From NCBI GenBank assembly GCA_009859145.1, contig VRVR01000052.1, forward strand, positions 159,943 to 223,942: a stretch of DNA of 64,000 bases, given 5' to 3'. Both the position numbers and the translations under genes were made by a program. Below the pieces are notes generated by a model. The model was given only the letters and a program-made list of their open reading frames with translations, was not told where the DNA came from and did not search any database. Positions within the stretch are counted from its first letter, which is position 1. Each line of letters begins with the position of its first letter. The stretch comes from Andalucia godoyi. Taxonomy: Eukaryota; Discoba; Jakobea; Jakobida; Andaluciidae. Shown piece by piece: positions 1 through 7,878 of this stretch.

Positions 1-6
1 GGAACC

Positions 7-2454
7 ATGTGTGCGAAAGTTGCTCAAGATCCAGAGCCGTTCCCGTCTGCCGCAGAGTCCGGGTACGGCGCAGCGGGCTACGCTGCAGATGGTGCAGGCC
101 ATCCGAACGCTGCTGCAGACGGGCCTGTCTCCTCCGAGTCGCTGTTAGTGCCCTCGAGCGTCCTTCCGGAGCCGCATTCGCCAATTACGTACAAGAAGCG
201 GCCTTCGATTTTTGAAAACCGAGATGCTGCTCTGCGAAACAAACAGCCGTTGAGAGTCCGTGCTGCAAATCTCGCGCGGGATTGGAGCCGGGAGATTGTT
301 CGCCCACAGCACTTGCTTCTTGCGCTGTTCGCCACAGCCATCTGCGTCATCGCAGGAGTGCTTCTCTACGTCAGCATGACGAATTCCAATGAATCGCAGA
401 TCACAACGGATTTTGGAGACACCTCCAGCGATCTTGTTCGGTACACCGAGAGTTTCTTTCGTCGGACTCTCAGCGAGGATTTGAATTCCATCCGGTCTGC
501 CATGTGCTTTGCTCCATCGATTCAGAATGTCACGTATGCTCAGTTCACTTCTCTGGTAACGTCCAACGGGGGCGTTGCGAAGGGTGTGCAGGCAGTGCAG
601 TGGGCTCCGCTGGTTCCTCAGTCGCTTCGGTCCTATTATGAGGCAAAGGCGCGCGTTGAGCAGAACGTGTCGACGTTCACGTTTGTCGATCGCGGTCCTG
701 GCGGGACTTTCGTATTGGCTGCCACGCGCGCGGAATACTATCCCGTTTACTTTATTCAGCCAATTGCGGGAAACACTGCGGTTCGCGGACTCGATGATCT
801 TGCCAACGACGTCACTCGCCGAAATGCGATTTATCTAGCACGGGATTCTGGTCTCACAATCTGCACAAAGCCATTTGCTCTTGCGCAGACGGGGAAGCTA
901 GGGCTTGTCTGCTATCGCGCAGCATATTCGACAATTGAGGTTCCTTCGGACCCATTGCTGCGGCCGAACGCAACGTTGGGGGCAGTAACCGGAGTGTTTC
1001 AAATTGGTACGATTTTTGATCTTATCTTGTCGGACACTTCATCTGCCCGAGAGCGGCTGGAAATTGCAGCATATGATAGCGAGGCGGGCAAGCTGTATTC
1101 CAGCCAGGAGGGTGCCTCGGCGGTCGTTGTCGGTGGATCGCCGTCGGATGTGCGTGCTGTTGCTTGGGGTCTTCGAATCACCCGAACGATTCAAGTTGGA
1201 GACCGCACGTGGACGATCGTTTGCACGCCACGACAGTCGTGGTTGGAGTCGGAAAAGTCCATTCTCCCCATCACGGTGCTCTGCATTTTCCTCGGAGTTC
1301 TTCTTATGGTACTGGGTTTTGTTCTGCTGAGAAGTTATGGTGACATGAAGGCGCGTAAGCATGCCGCTGAAAAGCAACATCTCGTCGATCGTCTGCTTCC
1401 TATCCCGGTCGGACGTGTGCTGGTGAACACATCTGCAGCTTTTGGCGGATCCAGTTCCAGTTCGTCGTCATACGCGGCGAACGGGGCCACTCACTCCAGC
1501 GACGACGATGGAATTCGTGCCATGCAGAACGTGCCGCCTCCTCTGCTGCTTGAAATTCCATTTTCTTGCGTGGTTTTCCTTGACCTCTGTGGTTTCACGC
1601 ATTTCAGTGAGCAGCACGATGCCCACGAAGTAGTGGATCTGCTCTACGACTTGTTCACCTCACTTGACGAACTTGCCGAGCGCCACGGGGTGTGCAAAGT
1701 GAAGACCATTGGAGACAACTGGATGGGCGCCACAGGACTCTTCCCAGGACAACACTCCATCGAGCGAGAGCTCGCAATTGACGGCGCCACAACGCCCGGT
1801 TCGATCTCCCCTGCAAATGGGGCTCTGTTTTCTCGGAAAGGCAGTCAGCCGAATCCGCAGGGAGGTGCCAGATCGAACCGCAACAATTCTGTCGACCTTC
1901 TCTCGTATCATGGAAATCAGTCCACTACGCCTCATGGGAGCGAGAAGAAACTGAAGATCACGCGCCAGATGAGCATGAAGGACGTTGTCGATGAGAATCT
2001 GTTGGTGCGCGACTCCCCACTGTGGCGAAGAGCTGTGCTGCGGTCTGCTCTTGCTTTTTCGTTGGATGCTCATGACCGTGCGTTGTTGATCTTCCAGTCT
2101 CGTGGGTTTGGAGATTCCCTCAACATTCGCGTGGGAATTCACTGTGGCCCTGTGATTGGAGCTGTGATTGGTCTGCAGCGTCCCGTGTTCGACGTGTGGT
2201 CTCCGACTGTGAACATCGCCAGTCGCCTCGAGTCCTCGTCTATCCCTGGTCGTATTCATGTCTCCAGTTTAGTCTACGAGGAGTGGATGCGCTGCATTCA
2301 TCCTGCTGGAGGAAACAACGGTGTATCACCGGACGAGTCCACATTCTTGTTTGAAAAGCGGCCGCAAGCGGTCACTCTGAAAGGCGTCGGAGCTGTCGAC
2401 ACTTACTGGTTGAACTCCCCGGTCGTTTCCATCACTGGTTCTCAATATGTATAG
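7..2454 (+). CDS. Membrane adenylyl cyclase with extracellular CHASE domain
   Basis: Predicted single-chain class III nucleotidyl cyclase making cAMP at a membrane. A first membrane segment lies near residues 100-122. It is followed by a CHASE-type sensor domain (about 150-330; the YYPVYFIQP...GN...GLDD signature is visible), a second membrane segment near 418-442, and a cytosolic catalytic domain from about 515. The metal-binding aspartates are in FLDLCGFT (~522) and KTIGD (~565), and the transition-state pair is in NIASR (~735). The purine-selecting residues are Lys in CKVKTIGD and Asp in FDVW, which points to ATP rather than GTP. About 120 low-complexity residues interrupt the catalytic domain between GDNWMG and RVGIHCGP. 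The ATG lies six bases from the window edge, so an upstream exon cannot be excluded. A PKA regulatory subunit lies 40 kb away. Confidence 0.85.
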   Translation: MCAKVAQDPEPFPSAAESGYGAAGYAADGAGHPNAAADGPVSSESLLVPSSVLPEPHSPITYKKRPSIFENRDAALRNKQPLRVRAANLARDWSREIVRPQHLLLALFATAICVIAGVLLYVSMTNSNESQITTDFGDTSSDLVRYTESFFRRTLSEDLNSIRSAMCFAPSIQNVTYAQFTSLVTSNGGVAKGVQAVQWAPLVPQSLRSYYEAKARVEQNVSTFTFVDRGPGGTFVLAATRAEYYPVYFIQPIAGNTAVRGLDDLANDVTRRNAIYLARDSGLTICTKPFALAQTGKLGLVCYRAAYSTIEVPSDPLLRPNATLGAVTGVFQIGTIFDLILSDTSSARERLEIAAYDSEAGKLYSSQEGASAVVVGGSPSDVRAVAWGLRITRTIQVGDRTWTIVCTPRQSWLESEKSILPITVLCIFLGVLLMVLGFVLLRSYGDMKARKHAAEKQHLVDRLLPIPVGRVLVNTSAAFGGSSSSSSSYAANGATHSSDDDGIRAMQNVPPPLLLEIPFSCVVFLDLCGFTHFSEQHDAHEVVDLLYDLFTSLDELAERHGVCKVKTIGDNWMGATGLFPGQHSIERELAIDGATTPGSISPANGALFSRKGSQPNPQGGARSNRNNSVDLLSYHGNQSTTPHGSEKKLKITRQMSMKDVVDENLLVRDSPLWRRAVLRSALAFSLDAHDRALLIFQSRGFGDSLNIRVGIHCGPVIGAVIGLQRPVFDVWSPTVNIASRLESSSIPGRIHVSSLVYEEWMRCIHPAGGNNGVSPDESTFLFEKRPQAVTLKGVGAVDTYWLNSPVVSITGSQYV

Positions 2455-2646
2455 CTAACAACGAGACGAAAAAAAAAAGATAACGAAAAAAGACGTTCGA
2501 GAGCCGCAATCAGAATGCAGTGTGGTCCCAGTTTCGATCTCAGTCCTCCAGCACCAAGAGAGAAGATCAAGGGGGGAGACAAAAAATAAAATAAAATGGT
2601 AAGAAAGAAAGACGAACGGCAGAATTGTTGCTTTACAAGGGTGCGC

Positions 2647-3774
2647 TTACTGCAAGGAGAAGGAGGAGGGTGCCCGTGCAGCAAGGTCAGAAATCAGAGT
2701 CAGTACGGAACGTGGCCAAAGCCATTCGGGACGCCGTGGCTGAGAAGACAGAACAGCTTCCGCCCAGGCATCCGGGATCCCAGAAAGCCCAACTCGAGCA
2801 CCGCACAAGCCAGCCACGATGGCTCCGTTCGTGTCCACATCGCCTCCAAGAAGCAGTGTGTCCGCAAGTGCTTTTTCAAAAGGCTGCTGCTTTGCAAGTT
2901 CCCGAATCGCAAGCGAAAAGGCAATCTTTACCCAGCCGATGTTCACCGTTGTCATTGGCATCGCATCTCTCGACGGATTCGACACATCGGATGCCGCATC
3001 AAACCACGCACAGACCTCCTTCGCTGCGTCCTCGGCATGCTGGAGGAGAGATGTCTTCGTTGAGGACAGCAGCAGCAGCGAACTAGCAGCAAGATAGGCA
3101 GATGAGAACCGCGTCGCCAACCAAGCTCGCGCAGCTTCAAATGCGTCCTTGACATCATTGCCACGGATCAAACGCGCAGCAATAATGACGTACATCCCCT
3201 CGCAAGCACATGCTCTGGGATTTGGGTGTGTCAGCAAAGAGTCGAGCACGCCAACAAGGGCCACATCGTCATCGGCAAGTCGGTGTCCCCAAACCGCGAT
3301 GGGTGTGGATCGCATGAGAGACCCGTTCCCTTGCGAGTCCATTGATGCGTTCTTATGCATGGTTCGTGGATTTCCTGCAGATCCGGAAAGCGCCTGTCTG
3401 GTCGTATTTCCAATGTCAAACGGCGGAGATCGGAACCATTCATGGTACCAGTGCGCAATGGATTCCACATATCGTACAGCACCGATGGCGTCGGCATCAC
3501 CTTGGGGCACTCTGGGATGCAGCAAGAGTCCTCGCGCGAGAGAAATCGCAAGCTCCGAGTCATCGGTGATCTGGCCACGACCTACGTGGAGCGCTCCCCC
3601 ACCAGGAAACGTAAGGGCATGCAAAACGTCCTTTTCTGTAATTCGTTTTCCAAAGAACTCCAATGGTGCTCCAGCAGCATCTCCAACACACGCAGCAAGA
3701 AAGCATCCTGCAGCGCGGTCCAACACCGGATCTGACCTTAGCGACTCTTTGAAACTTGAAAAGGACCTCTGCAT
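2647..3774 (-). CDS. ADP-ribosylglycohydrolase (DraG/ARH3-like)
   Basis: Single-exon protein of 375 residues starting at the first ATG of the frame (MQRSFSSFKES). The family removes ADP-ribose from modified proteins or cleaves O-acetyl-ADP-ribose/poly-ADP-ribose using two magnesium ions. Visible signatures are the N-terminal GDAAGAPLEF block, the metal-binding TDDSE motif (GRGQITDDSELA) and the C-terminal GGDVDTNGAIVAGLCGA motif, which supplies the second Asp-x-Asp-Thr metal cluster. Length and motif order fit a complete enzyme. It is convergent with the upstream cyclase gene, with under 200 bases between the stops. Which ARH subfamily it belongs to, and so its substrate linkage, cannot be decided by eye. 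Confidence 0.88.
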   Translation of the reverse strand: MQRSFSSFKESLRSDPVLDRAAGCFLAACVGDAAGAPLEFFGKRITEKDVLHALTFPGGGALHVGRGQITDDSELAISLARGLLLHPRVPQGDADAIGAVRYVESIAHWYHEWFRSPPFDIGNTTRQALSGSAGNPRTMHKNASMDSQGNGSLMRSTPIAVWGHRLADDDVALVGVLDSLLTHPNPRACACEGMYVIIAARLIRGNDVKDAFEAARAWLATRFSSAYLAASSLLLLSSTKTSLLQHAEDAAKEVCAWFDAASDVSNPSRDAMPMTTVNIGWVKIAFSLAIRELAKQQPFEKALADTLLLGGDVDTNGAIVAGLCGARVGLSGIPDAWAEAVLSSQPRRPEWLWPRSVLTLISDLAARAPSSFSLQ

Positions 3775-4123
3775 CACTGTCGCCGATACCGCATCCCTTT
3801 TCCAATTCAATAAATCATACGAAGCAAAGGAAAGAATTGGAAAAAAAAAAGAATTGGGAAAAAAAATAAATTGAAGAAGGAAAAAGGAGAAATCGATACA
3901 GAGGAACAGAGAAGATGCTTGCAGACGGCCCTGTCAATGGTGATCCGTGAATGACAAGCGCTTCGTCCTACCCGCGGTGGACAACGGGACAAAAAGCTGG
4001 GCTGTGTGGTTTGCAGACATACCGATTATTGGGCACACAGGTAGACTGAGTGAGGAAGTGCCAGCAAGTAAGAAGGTACTTTACAAACGGAGGTGGAGGG
4101 AGGGGAGGAAATGAGGACGAAGG
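3775..4123. other. Intergenic spacer, no gene seen
   Basis: A 350-base gap between the 5' end of the ADP-ribosylglycohydrolase gene and the 3' end of the MGS-domain gene. It holds A-rich runs just upstream of the hydrolase start and no ORF with protein-like composition. Confidence 0.6.
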
Positions 4124-6601
4124 CTATAGAGCGAGCCGTGAGAACTCTTCTGGGCGAAGCAGAAAACAAGAGGTGAGGTTGGTGGCACAGCTGGCGCCAA
4201 GCGAGTCAGCGATTCTTGAGAAGAGCTGGACATCCGTGTTGGACGCCAAGTCTCCGCGCAAGTAGATCACAGCCGAGCACCTGCCTTCCGCGACCTCGCG
4301 CAGGATCTGGAAAATGCCACCTTTTGGACCTTCGCCGCACTGGACCACAATTTTTCCGTACTCGCACTGCAGAAAATCGGCGACAAATCCGTACGTGCCC
4401 TTCGTGGACAGCACGCACTGAACGGACCGCATCCATTCTGCATTTTCTGCGTCTCTCAGAAAATCAAGCAGTTCGTTTTTCCGGGTTCCAATGGCGATAA
4501 GCGCGAGCGACCGGTCAGCAGGCACGCCCAGCGGGACTCGTGACGCTCGATCCCCCACCATTCGATGTTGGAACTTCCGTCGTTTGTCCTCCAACAGCTG
4601 AGAAATCTCCGGCTTGGAAAGCATGCTTGCTGCATGGGAGCTGCCGCTTGCAAAGTGCGCAGCTGCAATGATAACGTCGGCAGGTGGCGCGCCGAATTGG
4701 ATGCAGAATCGTCGAGCCATGGCGATGGAAGTTGCAAACGCGGTGTGGCAAAGATCGGTGTATTTTCGCAGAGCATCCTGCGTAAGTTGGGATACTGTAG
4801 AGTTTGCATCGTTCAGATGGAGAACAAAGCACAATTTGTGGTCCACAAGATCCGATAAAATCTGTGCAATGCCTCCGAGATGTGGCAGGAGCTGCACGCA
4901 CGATTGCGGGACCAGCGAAGCAACCGCTGGTGGAAGATGTCGAAGCACAAAGGCACATGTCGATCTCGGCATCATAATGCGATAGTGAGGAAGAAGAAGA
5001 GGCAAGTATCTTTCAAGAAACAAAAGGAGCTCCGAGTCCACAGCTGCCTTATCACTGCCGCTGCTGCTTGCCATCGAGTTCGACGCGGAGGCTGTTGGAG
5101 ACTCGTATCCGAAGTACGGACTGCTCCCGACATTCGCATACTCGGAAGCAGTCTCTATTGCTGAAAACAACAACGCTATCTGCGGTCGCTTGTCCATCAC
5201 GGGCAACTGGTACTCTCTTGCACAGTATCTGGTAGTTTCCTGGGGTTGCTCGTACATCTCTTGTTGTTGTTGTTGTTGTTGTTGCTGTTGTTGTTGCTGT
5301 TGTTGTTGTTGTTGCTGCTGCTGCTGTTGGTGGATGTGGTGTGATTGGGTTTGGGGTTGGGGTTGTGGTTGTGGTGACTGGGTCTGATACTGCGATTGGA
5401 CGGGATGCGGTGCATACTCAAGGGTAGAAGGGGACGCCCTTGAATCCAAGATGGTCATGTCGTCTGGCACGGAAAGCAAAGGTGACAAAGTCTGCTGTGG
5501 CTGGGTCGATTTTTCATCCAATGTCGTCGCATAGCGGGAAAGATCAAATACATCTTCGTACGTACTCGGCTGCTGCTGTTGTTGTGGACGATGCTGCTGT
5601 TGATGCCATTGATCGAATATTGCACCGTGACCCACCGATCCTTGCAGAGGCGACGAAGACGGTGCCACGGGCGCCGCCGACGGACGTGCCTGGGTCATTT
5701 GCTGTTCTCGGAGCATTTGCAGCTGTGTCTGAATCGAGGAGGGGTCCATTGCCGAGGCCACGGGTGCATCAAAGTACAATGGCGCAGCAAGCGGAGGTAT
5801 GGCTGCAGGATTCCACTGCGCAGTCATCGCCATGAGCCTTACAACATCTGCTGCGGCCGCCGCGGACGACCCGGAACTCGCTGCCATATTCACGAGAGAC
5901 ACCGTGCGGTTCCACTCAAGGGGAAATCGCGGAATGGGAATCGGAGCATCGTCTTTCTGCCTTGATTTCCCCGACCGCTGCGTCTGAATGTTCAGCAAGG
6001 TCCGAGAAGGAACGGGAACAATGCACCGAGCCGCTGCAGCAAAGTGCCGAGAAGGAACAGCCATCATATTCACATATCGCGTCGGAGGTTTTGCAGGTTC
6101 TGTTTCCCGGACTCGGATCGAGCCAATCCACACACATCCGCGACCGTACGCATCCGTGCGCCCAAGCGAAAGCGGCCGCTCACACACAAGCTCAAACTCT
6201 GGAACCACCACCGCAGCTCGGCTACCCGCACCAGCACCAGCACCAGCACCAGCACCAGCACCAGCACCGGTATTCGCCCTGTCAGCGTTATCCGTGCCGA
6301 GCGCAACGGTCGTAGATGAACCTCGGGGATCGACCGCGGCGAGGGAAAAATCGAGGCTCGAGTAAATCAGGTCTTGCGGGAGATGGGAAAGCAGTGCTCC
6401 GCGTTCATCGCGAAGAGACACGCGAACAGGAAGCGCTGTAAACGACTCATAAAGAACACGCCCGCCTTTCCGCTCCACCCATTCCGTGGTGAATTCAACA
6501 TCGAGCGCGGTTTCCGTGTGCAGATAATACAGACGAGAGGGCTGGTTGACGGAGCTCGAAGACGAAGATGCACTGATCAGCGGCACATATGGATCATTCA
6601 T
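4124..6601 (-). CDS. Large polyQ protein with two tandem methylglyoxal-synthase-like (MGS) domains
   Basis: 825-residue single-exon protein of unknown role. The N-terminal half contains Ala-Gly repeats (about 115-130) and Gln-rich tracts, including a long CAA/CAG-encoded polyQ run near residue 430. By eye, residues 697-825 follow the MGS fold: strand LALIAIG, then STKGTYGFV (matching ATGTTGNLI of E. coli MgsA), GPKGG (GPMGG), AVIYL and CATN (VATN). Residues about 472-635 repeat the pattern with a Ser-rich insert: IALLFSA, LFLERYLPLLLPHYRIM, LPHLGGIAQIL, CFVLHL, FATS. The catalytic Asp after GG is Ile in both copies and the active-site His is not evident, so enzymatic methylglyoxal synthesis is unlikely. 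A regulatory or ligand-binding role, as in CPSase MGS domains, is an inference. Confidence 0.6.
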   Translation of the reverse strand: MNDPYVPLISASSSSSSVNQPSRLYYLHTETALDVEFTTEWVERKGGRVLYESFTALPVRVSLRDERGALLSHLPQDLIYSSLDFSLAAVDPRGSSTTVALGTDNADRANTGAGAGAGAGAGAGAGSRAAVVVPEFELVCERPLSLGRTDAYGRGCVWIGSIRVRETEPAKPPTRYVNMMAVPSRHFAAAARCIVPVPSRTLLNIQTQRSGKSRQKDDAPIPIPRFPLEWNRTVSLVNMAASSGSSAAAAADVVRLMAMTAQWNPAAIPPLAAPLYFDAPVASAMDPSSIQTQLQMLREQQMTQARPSAAPVAPSSSPLQGSVGHGAIFDQWHQQQHRPQQQQQPSTYEDVFDLSRYATTLDEKSTQPQQTLSPLLSVPDDMTILDSRASPSTLEYAPHPVQSQYQTQSPQPQPQPQTQSHHIHQQQQQQQQQQQQQQQQQQQQQQQEMYEQPQETTRYCAREYQLPVMDKRPQIALLFSAIETASEYANVGSSPYFGYESPTASASNSMASSSGSDKAAVDSELLLFLERYLPLLLPHYRIMMPRSTCAFVLRHLPPAVASLVPQSCVQLLPHLGGIAQILSDLVDHKLCFVLHLNDANSTVSQLTQDALRKYTDLCHTAFATSIAMARRFCIQFGAPPADVIIAAAHFASGSSHAASMLSKPEISQLLEDKRRKFQHRMVGDRASRVPLGVPADRSLALIAIGTRKNELLDFLRDAENAEWMRSVQCVLSTKGTYGFVADFLQCEYGKIVVQCGEGPKGGIFQILREVAEGRCSAVIYLRGDLASNTDVQLFSRIADSLGASCATNLTSCFLLRPEEFSRLAL
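5259..5339 (-). repeat. CAA/CAG trinucleotide tract coding for polyglutamine
   Basis: On the plus strand a run of TTG/CTG triplets, read on the minus strand as more than 20 consecutive glutamines within the MGS-domain gene. CAA and CAG are mixed, so the tract is a partly interrupted microsatellite. It is probably length-variable between strains (inference). Confidence 0.9.
6225..6271. repeat. (CACCAG)n hexanucleotide repeat within coding sequence
   Basis: About eight units of a GCACCA-type hexamer. On the minus strand it encodes the Ala-Gly dipeptide run of the MGS-domain protein. Confidence 0.9.
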
Positions 6602-7123
6602 GAATCATGACACTTTCATAATGAACAAACACCAAACAAACAAACGAACAAAACAACAGGGAAGCCGTGAAACGAGTACATCGAGTCGCCAGGACATAGA
6701 ACAATTGCAAAAAATATACTGGTGACGTGTCGCGGCGTTTTTGCCAAATCGAGCAGGATTGAGAGTGTTTGATGTGGAGTAGAGACGTAGCAGATATGCT
6801 CATGAACAGAACGTGCCGATTGAAACGTTGGGATCGATGTCTAATGGCCTACCCCCTCTTGTTGACTGGCAGCACACCCCCTCCCGTTTGAAGAACTGCG
6901 GGAAAACATCACTCTTCCCCCGCCAGGTTCAATTCTGGCGGGTGCGAAAGAACACTGACATTCCGTTGTTTCCTTCCGGCCGTTCAATTGTGAGTTCACA
7001 GATCCAGAGGTCGTGTCTCCGCTCTTCGTTTTTCGTTTTTTTCGTTTTTTCTTTTTTTCTTTTTCGTTCCTTCTCTTCTCCTTCTTTTTTATCCAAGGAA
7101 AGTTTCCAAATCACTAACCCAAG
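6602..7123. other. Upstream region shared by the MGS-domain gene and histone H3
   Basis: A 520-base divergent intergenic region that must hold the promoters of both genes. The last ~100 bases before the H3 ATG (about 7018-7095) are strongly pyrimidine-rich with TTTTTC repeats. I see no convincing TATA box and no extra gene. Confidence 0.5.
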
Positions 7124-7576
7124 ATGGCCCGCACCAAGCAAACTGCCCGCAAGTCCATGGGAGGCAAGGCCCCCCGCAAGCACCTTCTCGCCACCAAGGC
7201 CGCCCGCAAGTCGGCGCCCGCTGGTGGTGGAGTGAAGAAGCCCCATCGTTTCCGCCCCGGTACGGTTGCGCTGCGTGAGATCCGCCGCTACCAGAAGTCG
7301 ACCGAGCTGCTGATCCGCAAGGCGCCGTTCCAGCGCCTCGTCCGTGAGATTGCCCAGCAGGCAGGCTCCGGCTCGTTCGGCGGACAGGGCGGAGACCTCC
7401 GCTTCCAGTCGGCCGCAATCGGCGCACTCCAGGAGGCCGCCGAGGCGTACCTCGTTGCGCTCTTCGAAGACACCAACCTGTGTGCAATCCACGCCCGCCG
7501 TGTCACCGTCATGCCCAAGGACATGCAGCTTGCACGCCGCATCCGTGGCGAGCGCGCAACCGCCACTGCCCAGTAA
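7124..7576 (+). CDS. Histone H3 variant with loop insertion
   Basis: 150 codons, intronless. The N-terminal tail starts [11 protein letters not shown] and keeps K4, K9 and S10. Residue 11 is Met instead of Thr, and an extra Leu ([12 protein letters not shown] for [11 protein letters not shown]) shifts downstream lysines by one. The core histone fold is intact: [59 protein letters not shown]. The DFKT loop that normally carries K79 is replaced by a 12-residue Gly/Ser/Gln-rich stretch between AQ and DLRFQS, and five residues (TATAQ) extend the C-terminus. It packages DNA as an octamer subunit. Whether it is the bulk H3 or a specialised variant cannot be told from one locus. Confidence 0.93.
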   Translation: MARTKQTARKSMGGKAPRKHLLATKAARKSAPAGGGVKKPHRFRPGTVALREIRRYQKSTELLIRKAPFQRLVREIAQQAGSGSFGGQGGDLRFQSAAIGALQEAAEAYLVALFEDTNLCAIHARRVTVMPKDMQLARRIRGERATATAQ

Positions 7577-7878
7577 ATCGTCTTCTTCCTCCTTCCTGGC
7601 AGGAAGCAAGGCGACGAACTGGAATGCTGACGACGTTCGGCTCTCTTCCAGTTGGGTCTCGATTTTTTTAATTTTATTTTAACCAAAAATAATAGAAACA
7701 CTCACATTTGGTGTCTATAGACACCACCACCACCACCACCACCTCCCATCCACTAACATGTTCCTCTTCCTTCTCCCTCCTTGCATACATTCCCACCACT
7801 GTCTTATTGTTTTTGCTCTCTGTTTCAGCATCGCAGCGACAAACGGGAAAAAGTATGGGCCAATCGCATTTTTAAAAA
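7577..7878. other. Convergent 3' intergenic region of H3 and the 842-residue gene
   Basis: About 300 bases between two convergent stops. It includes a short perfect hairpin just after the H3 stop (stem CTTCCT/AGGAAG, 7592-7606), a T-rich stretch and a (CAC)n run at 7721-7742. No gene seen. Confidence 0.5.
7592..7606 (+). terminator. Candidate 3' hairpin after histone H3
   Basis: A six-base perfect stem CTTCCT/AGGAAG with a three-base GGC loop starts 15 bases after the H3 stop. Metazoan replication-dependent histone mRNAs end in a six-base stem with a four-base loop and GC-rich base. The sequence here does not match that consensus, so a role in H3 mRNA 3' processing is only a possibility. Confidence 0.2.
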
